Assembly: GCF_000516985.1 (NCBI RefSeq) | Contig: NW_006917102.1 | Coordinates: 1,373,681-1,437,680 of the forward strand | DNA from: Pestalotiopsis fici W106-1 | Lineage: Eukaryota > Ascomycota > Sordariomycetes > Amphisphaeriales > Sporocadaceae | Direction: 5' to 3' | Length of the DNA stretch: 64,000 nt | Shown here: one piece after another, positions 1 to 10,845 of the stretch | How positions within the stretch are numbered: the stretch's first letter is position 1 | Layout: each line of letters begins with the position of its first letter | The notes under the pieces: model-generated | Seen by the model: only the letters and a program-made list of their open reading frames with translations | The model's database searches: none | Told to the model about the DNA's origin: nothing | Program-made: the position numbers and the translations under genes

Positions 1-402
1 ATGGATCGAACGAACCACAGCCCGGGAGATTTCGATCTGCTGTCCGTGATTTCGGACGAGAGTCAAAATTCGGGCCCGCGCTTCGACACCCGACCTGAAT
101 GCGAGATACAATGCGATGGAAGCGAACGCGAACAAAAAAAAAAAAAAAAAGTTCAGCTCTCTGTCGAATTTCATTCCTTTTACCTACCTGGGACATAGGT
201 ACATCACTGAAGCAATAACATGCATAAACTATGTATGGAATATGGTTAATTGTTTAGCCAGAAGCAAACGTGGGTGCACCATATTGCTGCTACCTACCTG
301 TCGCACTTCTCTTGATAGGCCAATTGGCAGGTTTTGTGCCAAGATGTTTAACCGAAGTTGTTCAAGCCCTCCCCCATTGAGGCAGGTACCGGAGAGAGCC
401 AA
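1..402. other. Left-edge non-coding stretch
   Basis: No supportable gene. An open frame starting exactly at base 1 runs about 65 codons on the plus strand into a 17-base A tract at 134-150; it has no recognisable domain and the A tract argues against coding, so it could be chance or the edge of a neighbouring gene. CCTA-type tetranucleotide runs sit near 181-190 and 289-301. Confidence 0.4.
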
Positions 403-1507
403 CTATTCCAACTGCCTACCAAGGTATATTAATGTTGCGATGGTCTTAATTGTAGCAGAATACGTCAGCAGACTGAAATATGTCGTGCTGCTGCTGCTGC
501 TGCTGTTGAGGCGAGCCTTGTGCCCTACGAAACCATCACCCTCCCAGCCACTGTCGGTCGAGCGGTGCTGGTAAAAAGGGCTGATCCAAAAGAATCCTGA
601 AACAAGACTGCTATAGATCGCATAATCCGAATATTGGCTACTGCTGTGACCTTTGTGCTCAACGATGACCCTCCAAATCGATGGGCCTTCCTGAATAGGT
701 GTAACTCTGTGACTTGTAGTTCCCAGGCCACTTGAGCGCCACTCCCACTTCAGGAAGTTTCATCTTCTCAAAGACACTATGAAGAGAGCTTATCAATCGG
801 ATCGAGCATCAGTCAGACTGAGATTGTCTAGAATGAAGTGCTGACTCTTATCATGGCCCGGCAATGCGGCACCCACGTGCCGGTCAAGGATGATGTTCAT
901 GTCAAGCTTATTCAATGTCCCGGTGTTGTATTTTGGATTCACATCAGGTAGGTCGTCGTGAATTCTAGTTTTTCACTCTGATCTACTCAGACCAAGAAGT
1001 ATCCATTCGATATACCGTGTTGCTATTGCTGTGTCAAGCCCCTCCGTCACAGTCCGACAGAGTCCAAAAAGATCTTCATCGTTTGCACACACAGCAATAG
1101 TGAGCCAATATCACAATGCATCGAGGTCTTGCCAATACAGCTCATGCCAGTAACTTCAATGCCTTTCGTCACAGCTACTCGGTGCCATGAGCTGAGTTGT
1201 TGGTCGGGGGAGGAAAGTCTCGAAGCAGTCAGTCATTACTGCAGCCTCGCGTGCGCTCAAGTTCTTGCTCCAGCTCCATTGTTCTCTTGCACGCTGATAC
1301 ATTACGGTTAGCTACTCATATTGCCTCTCTTGGATTGCTGAGAGGCCGATTCGCTGCGGAGAGTAGAATGAATCCTAGTGGATGCCCGTTCATTCCATTT
1401 GTTGCCAATATACACAACTCTGCTTTATTACCAATCGCCCGTTGAGTCACGGCCCTTTGTGAGGGTATTGGTTGACCTATAACACCATTGGAATGATGCA
1501 GGACATA
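403..1507 (-). pseudogene. Decayed protein-coding relic, family unknown
   Basis: Read on the minus strand, this stretch is a chain of open segments in changing frames, all pointing the same way: 1507-1316, 1302-1156, 1110-793 (one internal TGA at 973-975), 772-659 and 663-403. The translations look protein-like rather than random. The 1110-793 segment holds VNPKYNTGTLNKLDMNIILD and then ALPGHDKSQHFILDNLSLTD; the next contains ALKWPGNYKSQ and GRPIDLEGHR; the last contains SSSQYSDYAIYSSLVSGFFW, followed by a Ser run encoded by the CTG/CAG microsatellite at 487-506. No segment has a convincing start, and the junctions need frameshifts or a stop, or in one or two places an intron. I do not recognise the family. 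It could instead be a live multi-intron gene that I failed to assemble, but the in-frame stops favour a pseudogene. Confidence 0.4.
487..506. repeat. (GCT)n microsatellite
   Basis: About six and a half GCT units. On the minus strand it reads as a Ser (AGC) run inside the last open segment of the decayed gene. Confidence 0.8.
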
Positions 1508-4500
1508 TTACGATATGTAACCATTTATGCGAGCAGTGCCAGCTCTATCGGTTTCGTGGAATGCAAGTCGCCCATACACAAAGCGGAACATCAACCACAT
1601 TGCAGCCGCACCGAGAAACTGTCGACTGATGCAGGATCAAATTTCCAGAGGCCCGTCCACAAACATGATCTTCTCAGCTGCATTGGTTTTCTGCACGTCC
1701 AAGTTCCTACTTTTAACGAGCACTTGCAGGATCCTCTTTCCGAGTCACAACGGTTTGGTGAGGTGTGAGCGCACAGCATGTATACACTGCACAGCTGATG
1801 TGGTCATGCTGCCGTCTGTGATCCAATACCAAGCATGTAGAGAAAGGAATCCCCATGTCAGCTTTCCCATCCTCCTTGATGCTCAAAGCATGCATATCCA
1901 CGGGAGAAAGTCTGCTGCATCACCATGGGGGATTATAGCCGCCCTACCCGAGGACTCAACGTCCATGAAAGAGTATAATCATGTTCCTTTTTCTTTCTCT
2001 GCCTCTGTGTCATTGGCTAGACGACCCTGTATAAGAATGCTAGCTTGGGCAGATAACAGTAAATAGTCTCCCTTTTGCGCATGCGTTCGGGCCGAAGCTG
2101 CAAGGTCAAGCAAATAAGCATCATTCTCTCCTCTTTCCAGACGCAGGCATCGGCGGGATGGTTTTATCTTTCAATAGTTGATGAATATCTGCATGGTGGG
2201 ACCTGCAGCTAGTGGGAATAGCGACCATCTCTCGTCTCCCTGTCTCTCTGTTCTTTTCACGGGCTTTCGCTTCGCTACCCCAAGGGGATTTTTTTTTTTG
2301 GAAACCTGGGGGGAAAGGGGGATCAAATGTAAGTGAGCAAACGCCTGCATACTGCACACTGCACGCACGCCACATAACAAGGAGGCGTTCGCCAAAATCC
2401 CACAGTCACGGTACCGATCTTTGGAGAGAATCAATAGACCATGACTTTTGTGCAACCTCTGTCGTACTCCTCGCAGATATGGGATCAGATCAAATCAAAG
2501 GAGAGAAAGCAAGGAAGAGAGAGAGATTGGTCGCACAAAGCCCTCGGCTGCATCCGAGCTCCAGGATATTCTTTGGAGAGACAGAGAGAGAGTTTTTTGC
2601 GTGCCAAGAGTGGGCACCGCCCAGGATGCTTGGGAATATATTGAATGCTGACTGCATACTCAGCTGGATGCCCGCTCACCCGATTGGTTCTTTGCGCCCA
2701 TGTTGAAAAAAGCTTGGTACAATAGTATCATTCCCGCGCAGATAAGACCTGATATTGTCCTCACTTGGCGATTTACAAGCGTGCGGGTTCATGGTTTAGT
2801 CCGAAATCCGATTATAAACCAGGTATTATGTAGGCAGGATGCAAATTGTTATTGCCGGCATCGTCCTCGCGCCGTCGGCCGTCGGTTAAAGAATGCATGC
2901 AGACATGGAATTGTAAAGGCTCGACGGGCACAACCATTACGAACAGTTCCCCTGCTTTGGGACTGGGACGATTTCTATTCTTAGATAGAGACACCGTAAG
3001 AGTAGTAATGGTAATATCTACGGCAAGCTTAATCCAACAACAATCGCACATGGCAGCAACATATTTCATCTGCACAAGTTTTACGGGACACTTATCCCCG
3101 AACGATGAGAAGGCCTGTTTTCCCTGAGCAAGGGCAGAGACTCATTGCAAAGATCACCATATGAGGACCAAAACGTTACCGGTCATGATGTCTGATGTGT
3201 GCCCTATTCTGACTTTACCGCAAGGGGAGAAGACATGGATAACATATCTTGTGTCATCTGCGGAGTATACAGACGTTCCGCCAAGAGTCAGCCCCAGTCA
3301 GCCACAGCACGGAGCGAGGAGCTGGCTAACATACCAACAATGGGTACAGGGAGATAAGACATGATATGGAACAACCTGCCAACCTGTTGATTCGCCTCAT
3401 CGTCTCCCACATTGCCACTTTTATCATGTTTGACCCCGCGACATGGTCTTGCGGCAGGATGCTGACAACTGCATATCTCGGTCCCTAGGGTCGGTGAGGC
3501 CCTCGGAGCTCCGAGAGAGGTATACGAGTGTTGGCCTTGACCTCTGGGACCCCACTGTATCGTTATTCAAGAATGTCGAGTCTGAGCTCGAAACCAGCAG
3601 AGTGTTTGAGATCAAGCGAAAGACAATGATTGTAGACCCATGATGACGATATCGGTGAGTTGCCTGTGTGTTACTTTGTAGTTTGTTGTAGCCTTTTCCA
3701 ATCATCACTTTACTATTATCCGGAGCACAACCTCTTCGTGGTCATGTCAGCGATTAAGCCATACCTCAAGACATACGTCAGGGTTTCTGGATATTTGTGG
3801 TGTTTTATTCACTGCGGAGAAGCAAAAGGGAAAAGTTATAACTCCAGATCGTGGCATATTTCATAACAGATATAGGTGCACGAAACCCGTCTTTGGAGCA
3901 GCGTAGGTAGGTAGACATTGTATGTGTTTGTGCGGATTACCGTCTGTCGTATAAAATATCTGATCATCTCAATGTTTGTAACTGTGTGAAGAAGTCAAGC
4001 GCAATCTTCCTCACATTGAAACGAAAGCCATAAACGATTGAAATCTTTGGGCACCACCTCTGCATTGATATGAACATTGGCTTCCTGTGATTGCACATGT
4101 GCTTAATATATCTTGATGCAAGTCAAAAAGACTTCGGAATATTCAATGATTCGCGTCTCAACACCGCGATGATTGATGTGTCATCCTCGAGTCGTTTTTG
4201 GAACGCTGTTAGATCGATTATCGTTGCAGTGTTTATATTCCATGACGGGCACTTTTTCTGCTGTACAAGTTCATATAAGGAAACAACTGGTGTCATCCCA
4301 GACAAGTCCTATAAACCGTTCTGTCGGATTGATATTAATACTAACAGGGGCCACGAGCCAACTTAAAGCGACGCCTGAGATCCAAAAGTTCAGCATCGAG
4401 AGCAGTAACGGACTTGTAAATCATAAATGTTTGAATTTTCATCCGGGTATCATAAGTGGTTAAAACAACATGTGAAGGGTCAACTTTGAAAACGCATCAA

Positions 4501-4535
4501 ACTATTGCCATGGTCTCTTCGCATCGGCACGGACA
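1508..4535. other. Gene-poor stretch, 3.0 kb
   Basis: Only short overlapping open frames on both strands, none with a recognisable domain. There are GA-rich tracts near 2500-2600 and a T tract near 2288-2300. One 66-codon frame at 3443-3643 has fungal-like codon use and is listed separately. A TAGG run lies at 3903-3914. Nothing else is supportable. Confidence 0.5.
3443..3646 (+). pseudogene. Possible coding fragment
   Basis: A 66-codon ATG frame ending in TGA. The translation is hydrophilic and exon-like (it includes the stretch SVRPSELRERYTSVGLDLWD) and favours G/C third positions. There is no partner exon with clear splice sites on either side and no recognised domain. It may be a remnant exon or chance. 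Confidence 0.2.
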
Positions 4536-5624
4536 TCAAGAGGCCGTCTCTGTGCTCTCGTTTGCCTCTTTGCCTCCAGTCTTATCAGCGGCAGCCAATT
4601 CAGCACCGAGACCCTCGAGAAATTGATCAGCCATTCTTTTGGACCTTTTTTCGCCAATCTTCTTGCGCCTTTCTTCAATCTCCTTCTTGCGGCGCTCCCT
4701 CTCGGCCTCTCTCTCTTTCCTCACGCGCTCCGTGTTCTCCCGCTCCTGCTCGAGGTTCTTCATAGCCTCGTCACGCTCCTTGTTGTCCTTGCTAAAGTGA
4801 TAAAAGCCCACGCCCTTGGTGCGGATCTCCCAGTTTCCATCATAGTGCGTGTCCGGCGGCGGAGTCGGGCTCTTGTCGCGCCGGGCAGCCAGGGCCTCCA
4901 TCTGATCCCACTTGTCGTCCTCGGGGTTGAAGGCGTGGGATTGGATCACGTCGCCGTGGATGACGTTTTCGGGCGCCTTGGGCCGCGCGCTCATGGCGTC
5001 GAGCTCTTCGGCGCCCAGAACCCTTCTAGCCTCCATCCGCTGCTGTCGCGCAATGTCGGCACGGGTGCCCTTGCGCGTCCGACCGTATTCGTCTTGATAC
5101 TCGATAATCTCATTGGGCATGCCACCGCCACCGTCGTCATCCGAGTCGTTATCGGCACCGGAGCTCGACTGCCGATCACCGTCGTCGCCTTCCGGGTTCG
5201 CCGCGGCCCATTTCGCATCAAAGTCCACGAGCGGGCCCGTCTCGCCCTCCTTGGCAACGTAGTCGCCTCGCTTCATGGCATTGTAGAGTCGTGCTTTTTC
5301 CTCCATCTTCCGTCTCGTCCGCGCTAAGTTCTGCTTGTCTTCCTCCGTGCCGTGGACGTCCTTGATCTGCAGCTTTGTCGTTCCATCGCCAACATCTCTT
5401 GCGCTGTTGGCTTTCCGCTTTGCCTTCACAGAGAAAAGATCGTCCTTTGCCTTGGATGGTCGCATGCGGCCACTCGTAGCAGTCGAGGTGGGAGTAGCGG
5501 ACGATGATGATGATGAGAGTAACGAGCTGAGTTGCGACGAGAAGGCGAGAGAACTCGACAGTGGAATCTCTTTCTTTTGTTTCTTGGCTGGTCGCTGGCC
5601 ATAAAGATTGGGGTCTTGCGGCAT
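4536..5624 (-). CDS. CCDC174-like nuclear coiled-coil protein (DUF4078)
   Basis: A single-exon gene of 362 aa. Residues 1-75 are basic and serine-rich with nuclear-localisation-like KKQKKE and KAKRK patches. Residues 175-200 hold the conserved EYQDEYGRTRKGTR block. Residues 270-285 (GVGFYHFSKDNKERDE) are the hallmark of the CCDC174/DUF4078 family and lead into a highly charged Lys/Arg/Glu coiled coil to about residue 335. In animals CCDC174 associates with the exon-junction complex and spliceosome factors; a nuclear RNA-processing role here is inferred from that. The start is the first ATG after the upstream stop. Its 5' end faces HOM6 across 399 bp, so the two probably share a divergent promoter region. 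No truncation is seen. Confidence 0.88.
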   Translation of the reverse strand: MPQDPNLYGQRPAKKQKKEIPLSSSLAFSSQLSSLLSSSSSSATPTSTATSGRMRPSKAKDDLFSVKAKRKANSARDVGDGTTKLQIKDVHGTEEDKQNLARTRRKMEEKARLYNAMKRGDYVAKEGETGPLVDFDAKWAAANPEGDDGDRQSSSGADNDSDDDGGGGMPNEIIEYQDEYGRTRKGTRADIARQQRMEARRVLGAEELDAMSARPKAPENVIHGDVIQSHAFNPEDDKWDQMEALAARRDKSPTPPPDTHYDGNWEIRTKGVGFYHFSKDNKERDEAMKNLEQERENTERVRKEREAERERRKKEIEERRKKIGEKRSKRMADQFLEGLGAELAAADKTGGKEANESTETAS

Positions 5625-6023
5625 GATTTCCGAATGGGCAGGAGTCGTAATCCCGCACTTTTGGACAGAGTAGTACTACTATGTTTCTAGAGAGATCTTG
5701 GTGGGCTCCGGGCAACGCTGAACAATTCCGTATGAATGCGAAAGAATCAAATACTATTCACAAGCTGGCGACCCTCCCGACCAGTGTCAAAAGAAGGCCG
5801 ATCAGGTACGTAAACACATGAAAAACAGGGTCCACTAAAGCTCCCACTCACTGCTTAGCTGCCCAGGTGGTCCCTGTACACTGACTGCCCCGCGATCGGC
5901 CCCGTTGACGTGAAAAGAACCAAATTACCCCACGTACGTTGCTTGGGGATTTCGTCAGTTTCCAGTCAGTAACAAAAAAAGACCTTCAAGCAACAAGTCT
6001 GATATATACTCGGAACGTTGAAA

Positions 6024-7180
6024 ATGTCGACCAGCCCAGTTTCAATTGCCATTATTGGTTTGTTGACCTGCTCGTACTTTATGTAATTGAGAAATATACA
6101 AAAACTGACCATCTACATACAGGCGCCGGCGGCGTTGGCAAATGCTTCCTTAGCCAGCTCCAAGCACTGGCTGCTCGTCGACCCAACCCCAAGCTCAGCT
6201 TGGTCTATATCTCTACCAGCAAGAAGGCCCTCTTCAAGTCCGACTACTCGGCTATCCCTATCGACTCCGCCGTTCAGGAGCTCTCTGCAGCTAGCACTGC
6301 CCCTCTGGCCCTACCCAAGGTCATCGAATATCTCGCGGCCGCTCCCTCCAAGGTCGTCCTAGTCGACAACACGAGCTCTCAGGATGTTGCCGACAGCTAT
6401 CCGGCCTTCTTGCGCTCGGGAATCAGCATTGTGACCCCCAACAAGAAGGCATTCTCTGGTTCCTACCAGTTGTGGCAAGATATCTTCAATGCTGCCTCAA
6501 CATCGGGCGCCAAGGTCTACCACGAGTCTTCCGTTGGTGCAGGCCTCCCCGTCATCTCGACTCTCAAGGACTTGGTAGACACTGGCGATGAAGTGACCAA
6601 GATTGAGGGTGTTTTCAGCGGAACCATGTCCTTCCTCTTCAACTCCTTCGCCCCTCTGGAGGGCTCTGGCGGAAAGTGGTCTGCCGAGGTCAAGAAGGCC
6701 AAGGAGCTTGGTTACACCGAGCCAGACCCCAGAGATGACCTGAACGGTCTTGATGTTGCCAGAAAGCTGACCATCCTGGCTCGTCTGGCCGGTCTCCCCG
6801 TCGAGTCTCCCACCTCTTTCCCCGTCCAGAGCTTGATTCCTCAGGCTCTTGAGTCGGTAGCCAGTGGAGACGAGTTTCTTCAGCGTCTGCCAGAGTTCGA
6901 CTCGGAGATGGAGAGTGTCAAGACCACCGCCGAGAAGGAGGGCAAGGTTGTGCGTTTCGTCGGCAGCATCGACGTAGCCACCAAGTCGGTCAAGGTCGGC
7001 CTGGAGAAGTTTGACCGGTCACACCCCATTGCTGCTCTCAAGGGCAGTGACAACATCATCAGCTTCTACACTAAGAGATATGGCAGCAACCCATTGATCG
7101 TCCAAGGTGCTGGTGCTGGTGGCGATGTGACCGCAATGGGTGTGACTAGCGATCTGCTCAAGGTCCTTTCTCAGATCTAG
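6024..7180 (+). CDS. HOM6: Homoserine dehydrogenase
   Basis: Two exons, 6024-6057 and 6123-7180, give 363 aa (the yeast enzyme is 359). It reduces aspartate semialdehyde to homoserine with NAD(P)H, the branch-point step for threonine, methionine and isoleucine synthesis in the cytosol. The 65-bp intron (GTTTGT...ACATACAG, branch-like CTGAC) splits the first glycine codon of the dinucleotide-binding loop GAGGVG at residues 12-17. The family signature is plain: KELGYTEPDPRDDLNGLDVA, followed by RK, containing the acidic and lysine residues expected at the active site. There is no aspartokinase fusion or ACT domain, as usual for fungi. An ATG farther upstream at 5939 would only read through the intron in another frame and is not the start. 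The stop lies 110 bp from the stop of the convergent small membrane-protein gene. Confidence 0.96.
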
Positions 7181-7290
7181 ATACTAAGTATTTTGTCCAC
7201 AAAAGGTAGAATGCCGGAGTTTGGTTGAAATAAAAGAAATATAGATCATGTTGTTTCCATCCATCTAAGACTCGACTGATAGACCATCTA

Positions 7291-7679
7291 TCAAGTGGGT
7301 ATTGTAGCAGCATAGCCTTTGCGCGGGTCGCCGCCAATGGGTTTGGTATCAGCAGAACTTGTGTTGGCCCTGGTAGTCGTGTTTTCCACGTGAGGCGAAT
7401 GCTGTCTTGAGAGCTTTGGAGATCTGGACGCTGAGGCAGATGGCGAAATGCCTTGGGGTGATGACCGGACCAATCTCCATATCCACAGGCAGATGTCAAA
7501 TAAGATCAAGGCGATTAAAGGACCAGCAAAAAGCAGGCTCATCATTTTCTTTGAAACTTTTATCAGCGCAAGCGGCGATATCGAGGCGACGAGGCTCAAC
7601 TCACAAAGGAAAAGACCAGCCATCCGATGAGACTCGATATCTCCGGAGGAACCGGGAGCGCACTCGAGTACCAAGCCAT
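7291..7679 (-). CDS. Small two-helix membrane protein, unknown function
   Basis: A two-exon model: 7679-7605 (25 codons, from ATG) and 7548-7291 (85 codons plus stop), 110 aa. The 56-bp intron has a GTGAGT donor, a CTGAT branch-like element and an AAAG acceptor, and the junction is in phase. Exon 1 ends SLIGWLVFSF and exon 2 begins KMMSLLFAGPLIALILFDIC, so splicing joins two hydrophobic stretches into a helical hairpin (about residues 15-50). A polar Ser/Pro/Thr tail follows. There is no signal-peptide cleavage site; an ER, vesicle or mitochondrial membrane location is possible. It lies tail-to-tail with HOM6. I do not recognise the family. An unspliced reading of the second exon is open for 139 codons but lacks the fitting hydrophobic start. 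Confidence 0.6.
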
Positions 7680-8958
7680 TGCGTCGTCGAAGAGACTTGT
7701 CACAAATCACGATTCCGAATTTGTATTTCGATTATGTGCGAAACAGGTGAAACAAACCCCCTTGGAGGCAAAGGAAAATATTTAAAAATCGAGCTTGCGG
7801 GTACGCGCTGGAAGCGATGCGTTGTCAGCGCCCTAATAGCTCAAGGTAAAGTAGCTTGCAGCAACGGCAGCGGTAGTGGACCTAATAATGGCAAAACCAC
7901 CAACGAACGTTATTCAGGAGCGTAGAGATGGATGCCAAGTATGCCGACAACAATCGGAGGGGCAACGAAGTAGATGTAATAGATGGATGATCACGCACAA
8001 GGGAGCGGCTTGAGCTAGAGCCTCGTCAGAAAACAGAGGGGCACGACTGGCTAGGGCAACGCTGGATATAAAAAAAAAGAGAGAGCCCAAAAGGTTCCAA
8101 AGATTATGACGAAGGGACAACCGAATCCAACAGATAAAAAACTGGAAGAGAAAGCGGGAGTCTCCCTGACGATCGACAGGGTAGCTGCATAGCTAGTCCA
8201 AGTTGGCCGTGGGAGGGGCCATCCTGCCGGAACTTGAAGGCTTGCGGCGCTGTTCGTTCTGTTTTAGCACTGAAAATAGCGACGCCGTACCTGAACTTTA
8301 GACTTGAAATGACATTGTCTAGGCCGGTGTTGTGTGTAAGGTATGAGTTGTAATCAAACCTGTCAGCTAGTATTGTTGATTAGTTCTCTCTAAAGACGCA
8401 ATAAGTAAGAGATGGAGATGGAGATTTGCAGACTCGATAGGTGTTGATCAATTGTCACTAAACATGGCCGCGCAAAGAGGTCTGAAATATATATGACCTT
8501 GTACCTACAAGTGCAACAACGGTATTCAATGTTAGTATACCTCGAGAAAAGGTACATCAAGTAGTCTTTTATTTTTCTGGTCAGAAACGATATCTATTGT
8601 ACGTGTTTGACTCCTCGATCGCTTTTATTATGCCTTCCTTGATATCGTCAATAAGCTGCGTGGTCATTGCAAAAATAAGAAAACAAAAATGATAATGGGT
8701 TATTAGAGTTACACAAATGCTCGGATGTTCCCTTCCCGCATGAGGTCATCTCCATTGGCTGACCCCTGGTGCACCCCTGGCTGAAGATTCGTGCCATTTT
8801 TGACCGCCCAAATTCCCCAATAGAGTACATAGTTTACATTGTCGACCGACAGAATGCGATTCCCGTGTTACTTTGAGAGGTTGCAATTCCACTACGAGGT
8901 CAATTCCATACTTTAACTTCTGCAGCCGACTAATTGCGGATTGAGCTCGCCTCCAAGC
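7680..8958. other. Intergenic stretch
   Basis: 1.28 kb between the small membrane-protein gene and ERG27, whose 5' ends face each other across it, so it should hold both promoters. No coding frame of note; the 68-codon minus-strand frame at 7914-8120 lacks an ATG. No motif strong enough to name was seen. Confidence 0.5.
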
Positions 8959-10500
8959 ATGGCAGCTCCGTGGGCCAATGTGCCCAGTCACGAACAATAC
9001 TTTGTCCTCATCACGGGCGCAAATAGGTAATGGCATGCATACACTACCTACACACCCTATCTTCCTTCCCCTTGTAGCTCTAGACAGTCCTCCGTATCAT
9101 GATACTAATACTTTGTCATATACAGTGGTGTAGGCCTGGCCATTTGTCAGCGCATGATTGACGAGTTCCTGGCCACAAGGTCCTCGTCTTCCCACCTGAT
9201 CCTGATTCCCACAACCCGAAGCGCAAAGAAGTCGGCCGAGGCGATCAACACTATACGAGCCTACCTCGCCAAGACGGTCCCGCGGTCCAAGCAGCTCGCC
9301 GCCCGCGGCATCAGTCCTCGAGACGCCGCAAACCGCGTCCACGTCGTGTCCGTCGAAGTCGACCTCTGCAAGCTGCCCACCATTTACCAGGCGGCGCACC
9401 GTCTGGTCCACGGCGAGGTGCGCGATCCCACGGGCGCGATCCACCACGGCGACAATGTGGCCATCCCGCGCCTCGACGCCATCATACTCAATGCCGGCTA
9501 CGGCGGCTGGTCCGGCCTCAACTGGCCGCTCTTTGCCAAGCAGACCTTTACCGAGGGCCCGGCGCAGGCCTACGCGTTCCCCAAGTTCAAGATTGCCCTG
9601 CCGAGCAATACGCTGCCGCCGCAGGACATTGGTAGAGGGGGCCAAGACAAGAGCGACGCCGCCACCACGGCCGACTCGCAAAAGCAGCCCGCCCTGGCCG
9701 AGGTCTTTACGGCAAACGTCTTTGGGCACTACATACTAGCACACCAACTCCTACCGCTCCTGTCGCGGCCCGAAGACAGCGGTGGTGCGGCAGGAGTCTC
9801 GGCCGGCCGCATCATTTGGACATCGAGTATCGACAATGAGGAGTCGCTCTTTTCCATATCCGACTTTCAGGGCTTCCACTCCAAGGGGCCCTACGAGAGC
9901 AGCAAGCGCATCACGGACCTGATCGCCGTGACGGGCGACCTGCCGCGCGTCCGCAAGGCGTCGGCCGACTACTTCACCTCGCCGGCCCTGCGCCCGGAGC
10001 AGCAGGCCCGCAAGCCGCGCTTCTACGTGACGCACCCGGGCATTGTCCCGACGCCCCTGTTCCCCCTCAACGCCTTTTTGTACTTTTGGTACTATCTGGC
10101 CATGTACGCGGCCCGCTACCTCGGCTCGCCCTGGCACACGTGCGAGACGTACGTGGCCGCCTGCTCGGCCGTCTGGGTCGCGCTGACGCAGCAGGAGGAG
10201 CTCGACTCCCTCGAGGCGCACCGCGTCAAGTGGGGGTCCGCGTGCGACCGGTGCGGCAGAGCGACGGTCAAGAAGACCGAGGTGCCAGGCTGGGGCTGGG
10301 AAGGCAAGGTTGAGGATGCAGAGGCCCTCAAGAACGACCCGGCGCAGGGTATTCTGCGAAAGCTCAAGGGCCGCAAGCTCGGCGCAGTAGATCTCACGGA
10401 AGAGAAGTTGGTAAAGTTTGAGGAAGACGCTATTGCGTGTTGGGAGGAACTCGAGAAGCTTCGACGTGCATTCGAAGAGATTATGGGAGAGCGAGCTTGA
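8959..10500 (+). CDS. ERG27: 3-ketosteroid (3-keto sterol) reductase
   Basis: Exons 8959-9026 and 9126-10500 give 480 aa. The enzyme is a short-chain dehydrogenase that reduces the 3-keto group of C4-demethylated sterol intermediates with NADPH, working in the ER with the Erg25/Erg26/Erg28 complex. The cofactor motif TGANSGVG (residues 19-26) is assembled across the 99-bp intron, which splits the Ser codon. Further SDR landmarks are ILNAGYGG, the serine strand GRIIWTSSID, and the catalytic Y279-x3-K283 (YESSK). A hydrophobic segment near FLYFWYYLAMYAARYLG fits membrane association. The length exceeds yeast Erg27 (347 aa), as in other filamentous fungi. The start ATG is the first in the spliced frame. 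It is convergent with the MFS gene, with 345 bp between stops. Confidence 0.93.
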
Positions 10501-10845
10501 TTTTTCGCAAGAGTCAAAATAGACAAAGCAAAACAAGCGGCCCAAGACATGGCTCACACGAAATGATTATAGAAACTGTAAGCATATATGTAGACGACGC
10601 TGTGCGATATAATGATGTTAATAGTAATAATATGGGCTACTACCGCCCTATAGTACGGTACAGGCATAGACCTGTGAGACTCATGTCCAACGCATATTAC
10701 ATTTTGGCCTTTAGCACTTATCTAACATGAACGAATATACAATCTCGGAAATGGGTGACAAAGTATTCCACTTCCCCTTGCTATATATAACTGCAAGCAT
10801 GGACGAAAGGGTATCTCATTTGTGGATAAGAAGAAAGAAGAGCAT
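10501..10845. other. Convergent 3' spacer
   Basis: 345 bp between the stops of ERG27 and the MFS transporter. AT-rich with short repeats of ATA and TAAT, presumably holding both 3' ends. No other feature seen. Confidence 0.6.

Noticed and set aside
4623..5327. A 234-codon plus-strand frame under the CCDC174-like gene
   Set aside because: It is the antisense shadow of that gene; the translation is Leu/Val-rich and has no domain.
7914..8120. A 68-codon minus-strand frame with a signal-peptide-like start
   Set aside because: It begins with TTG, not ATG, and lies in AT-rich DNA with no supporting neighbour or domain.
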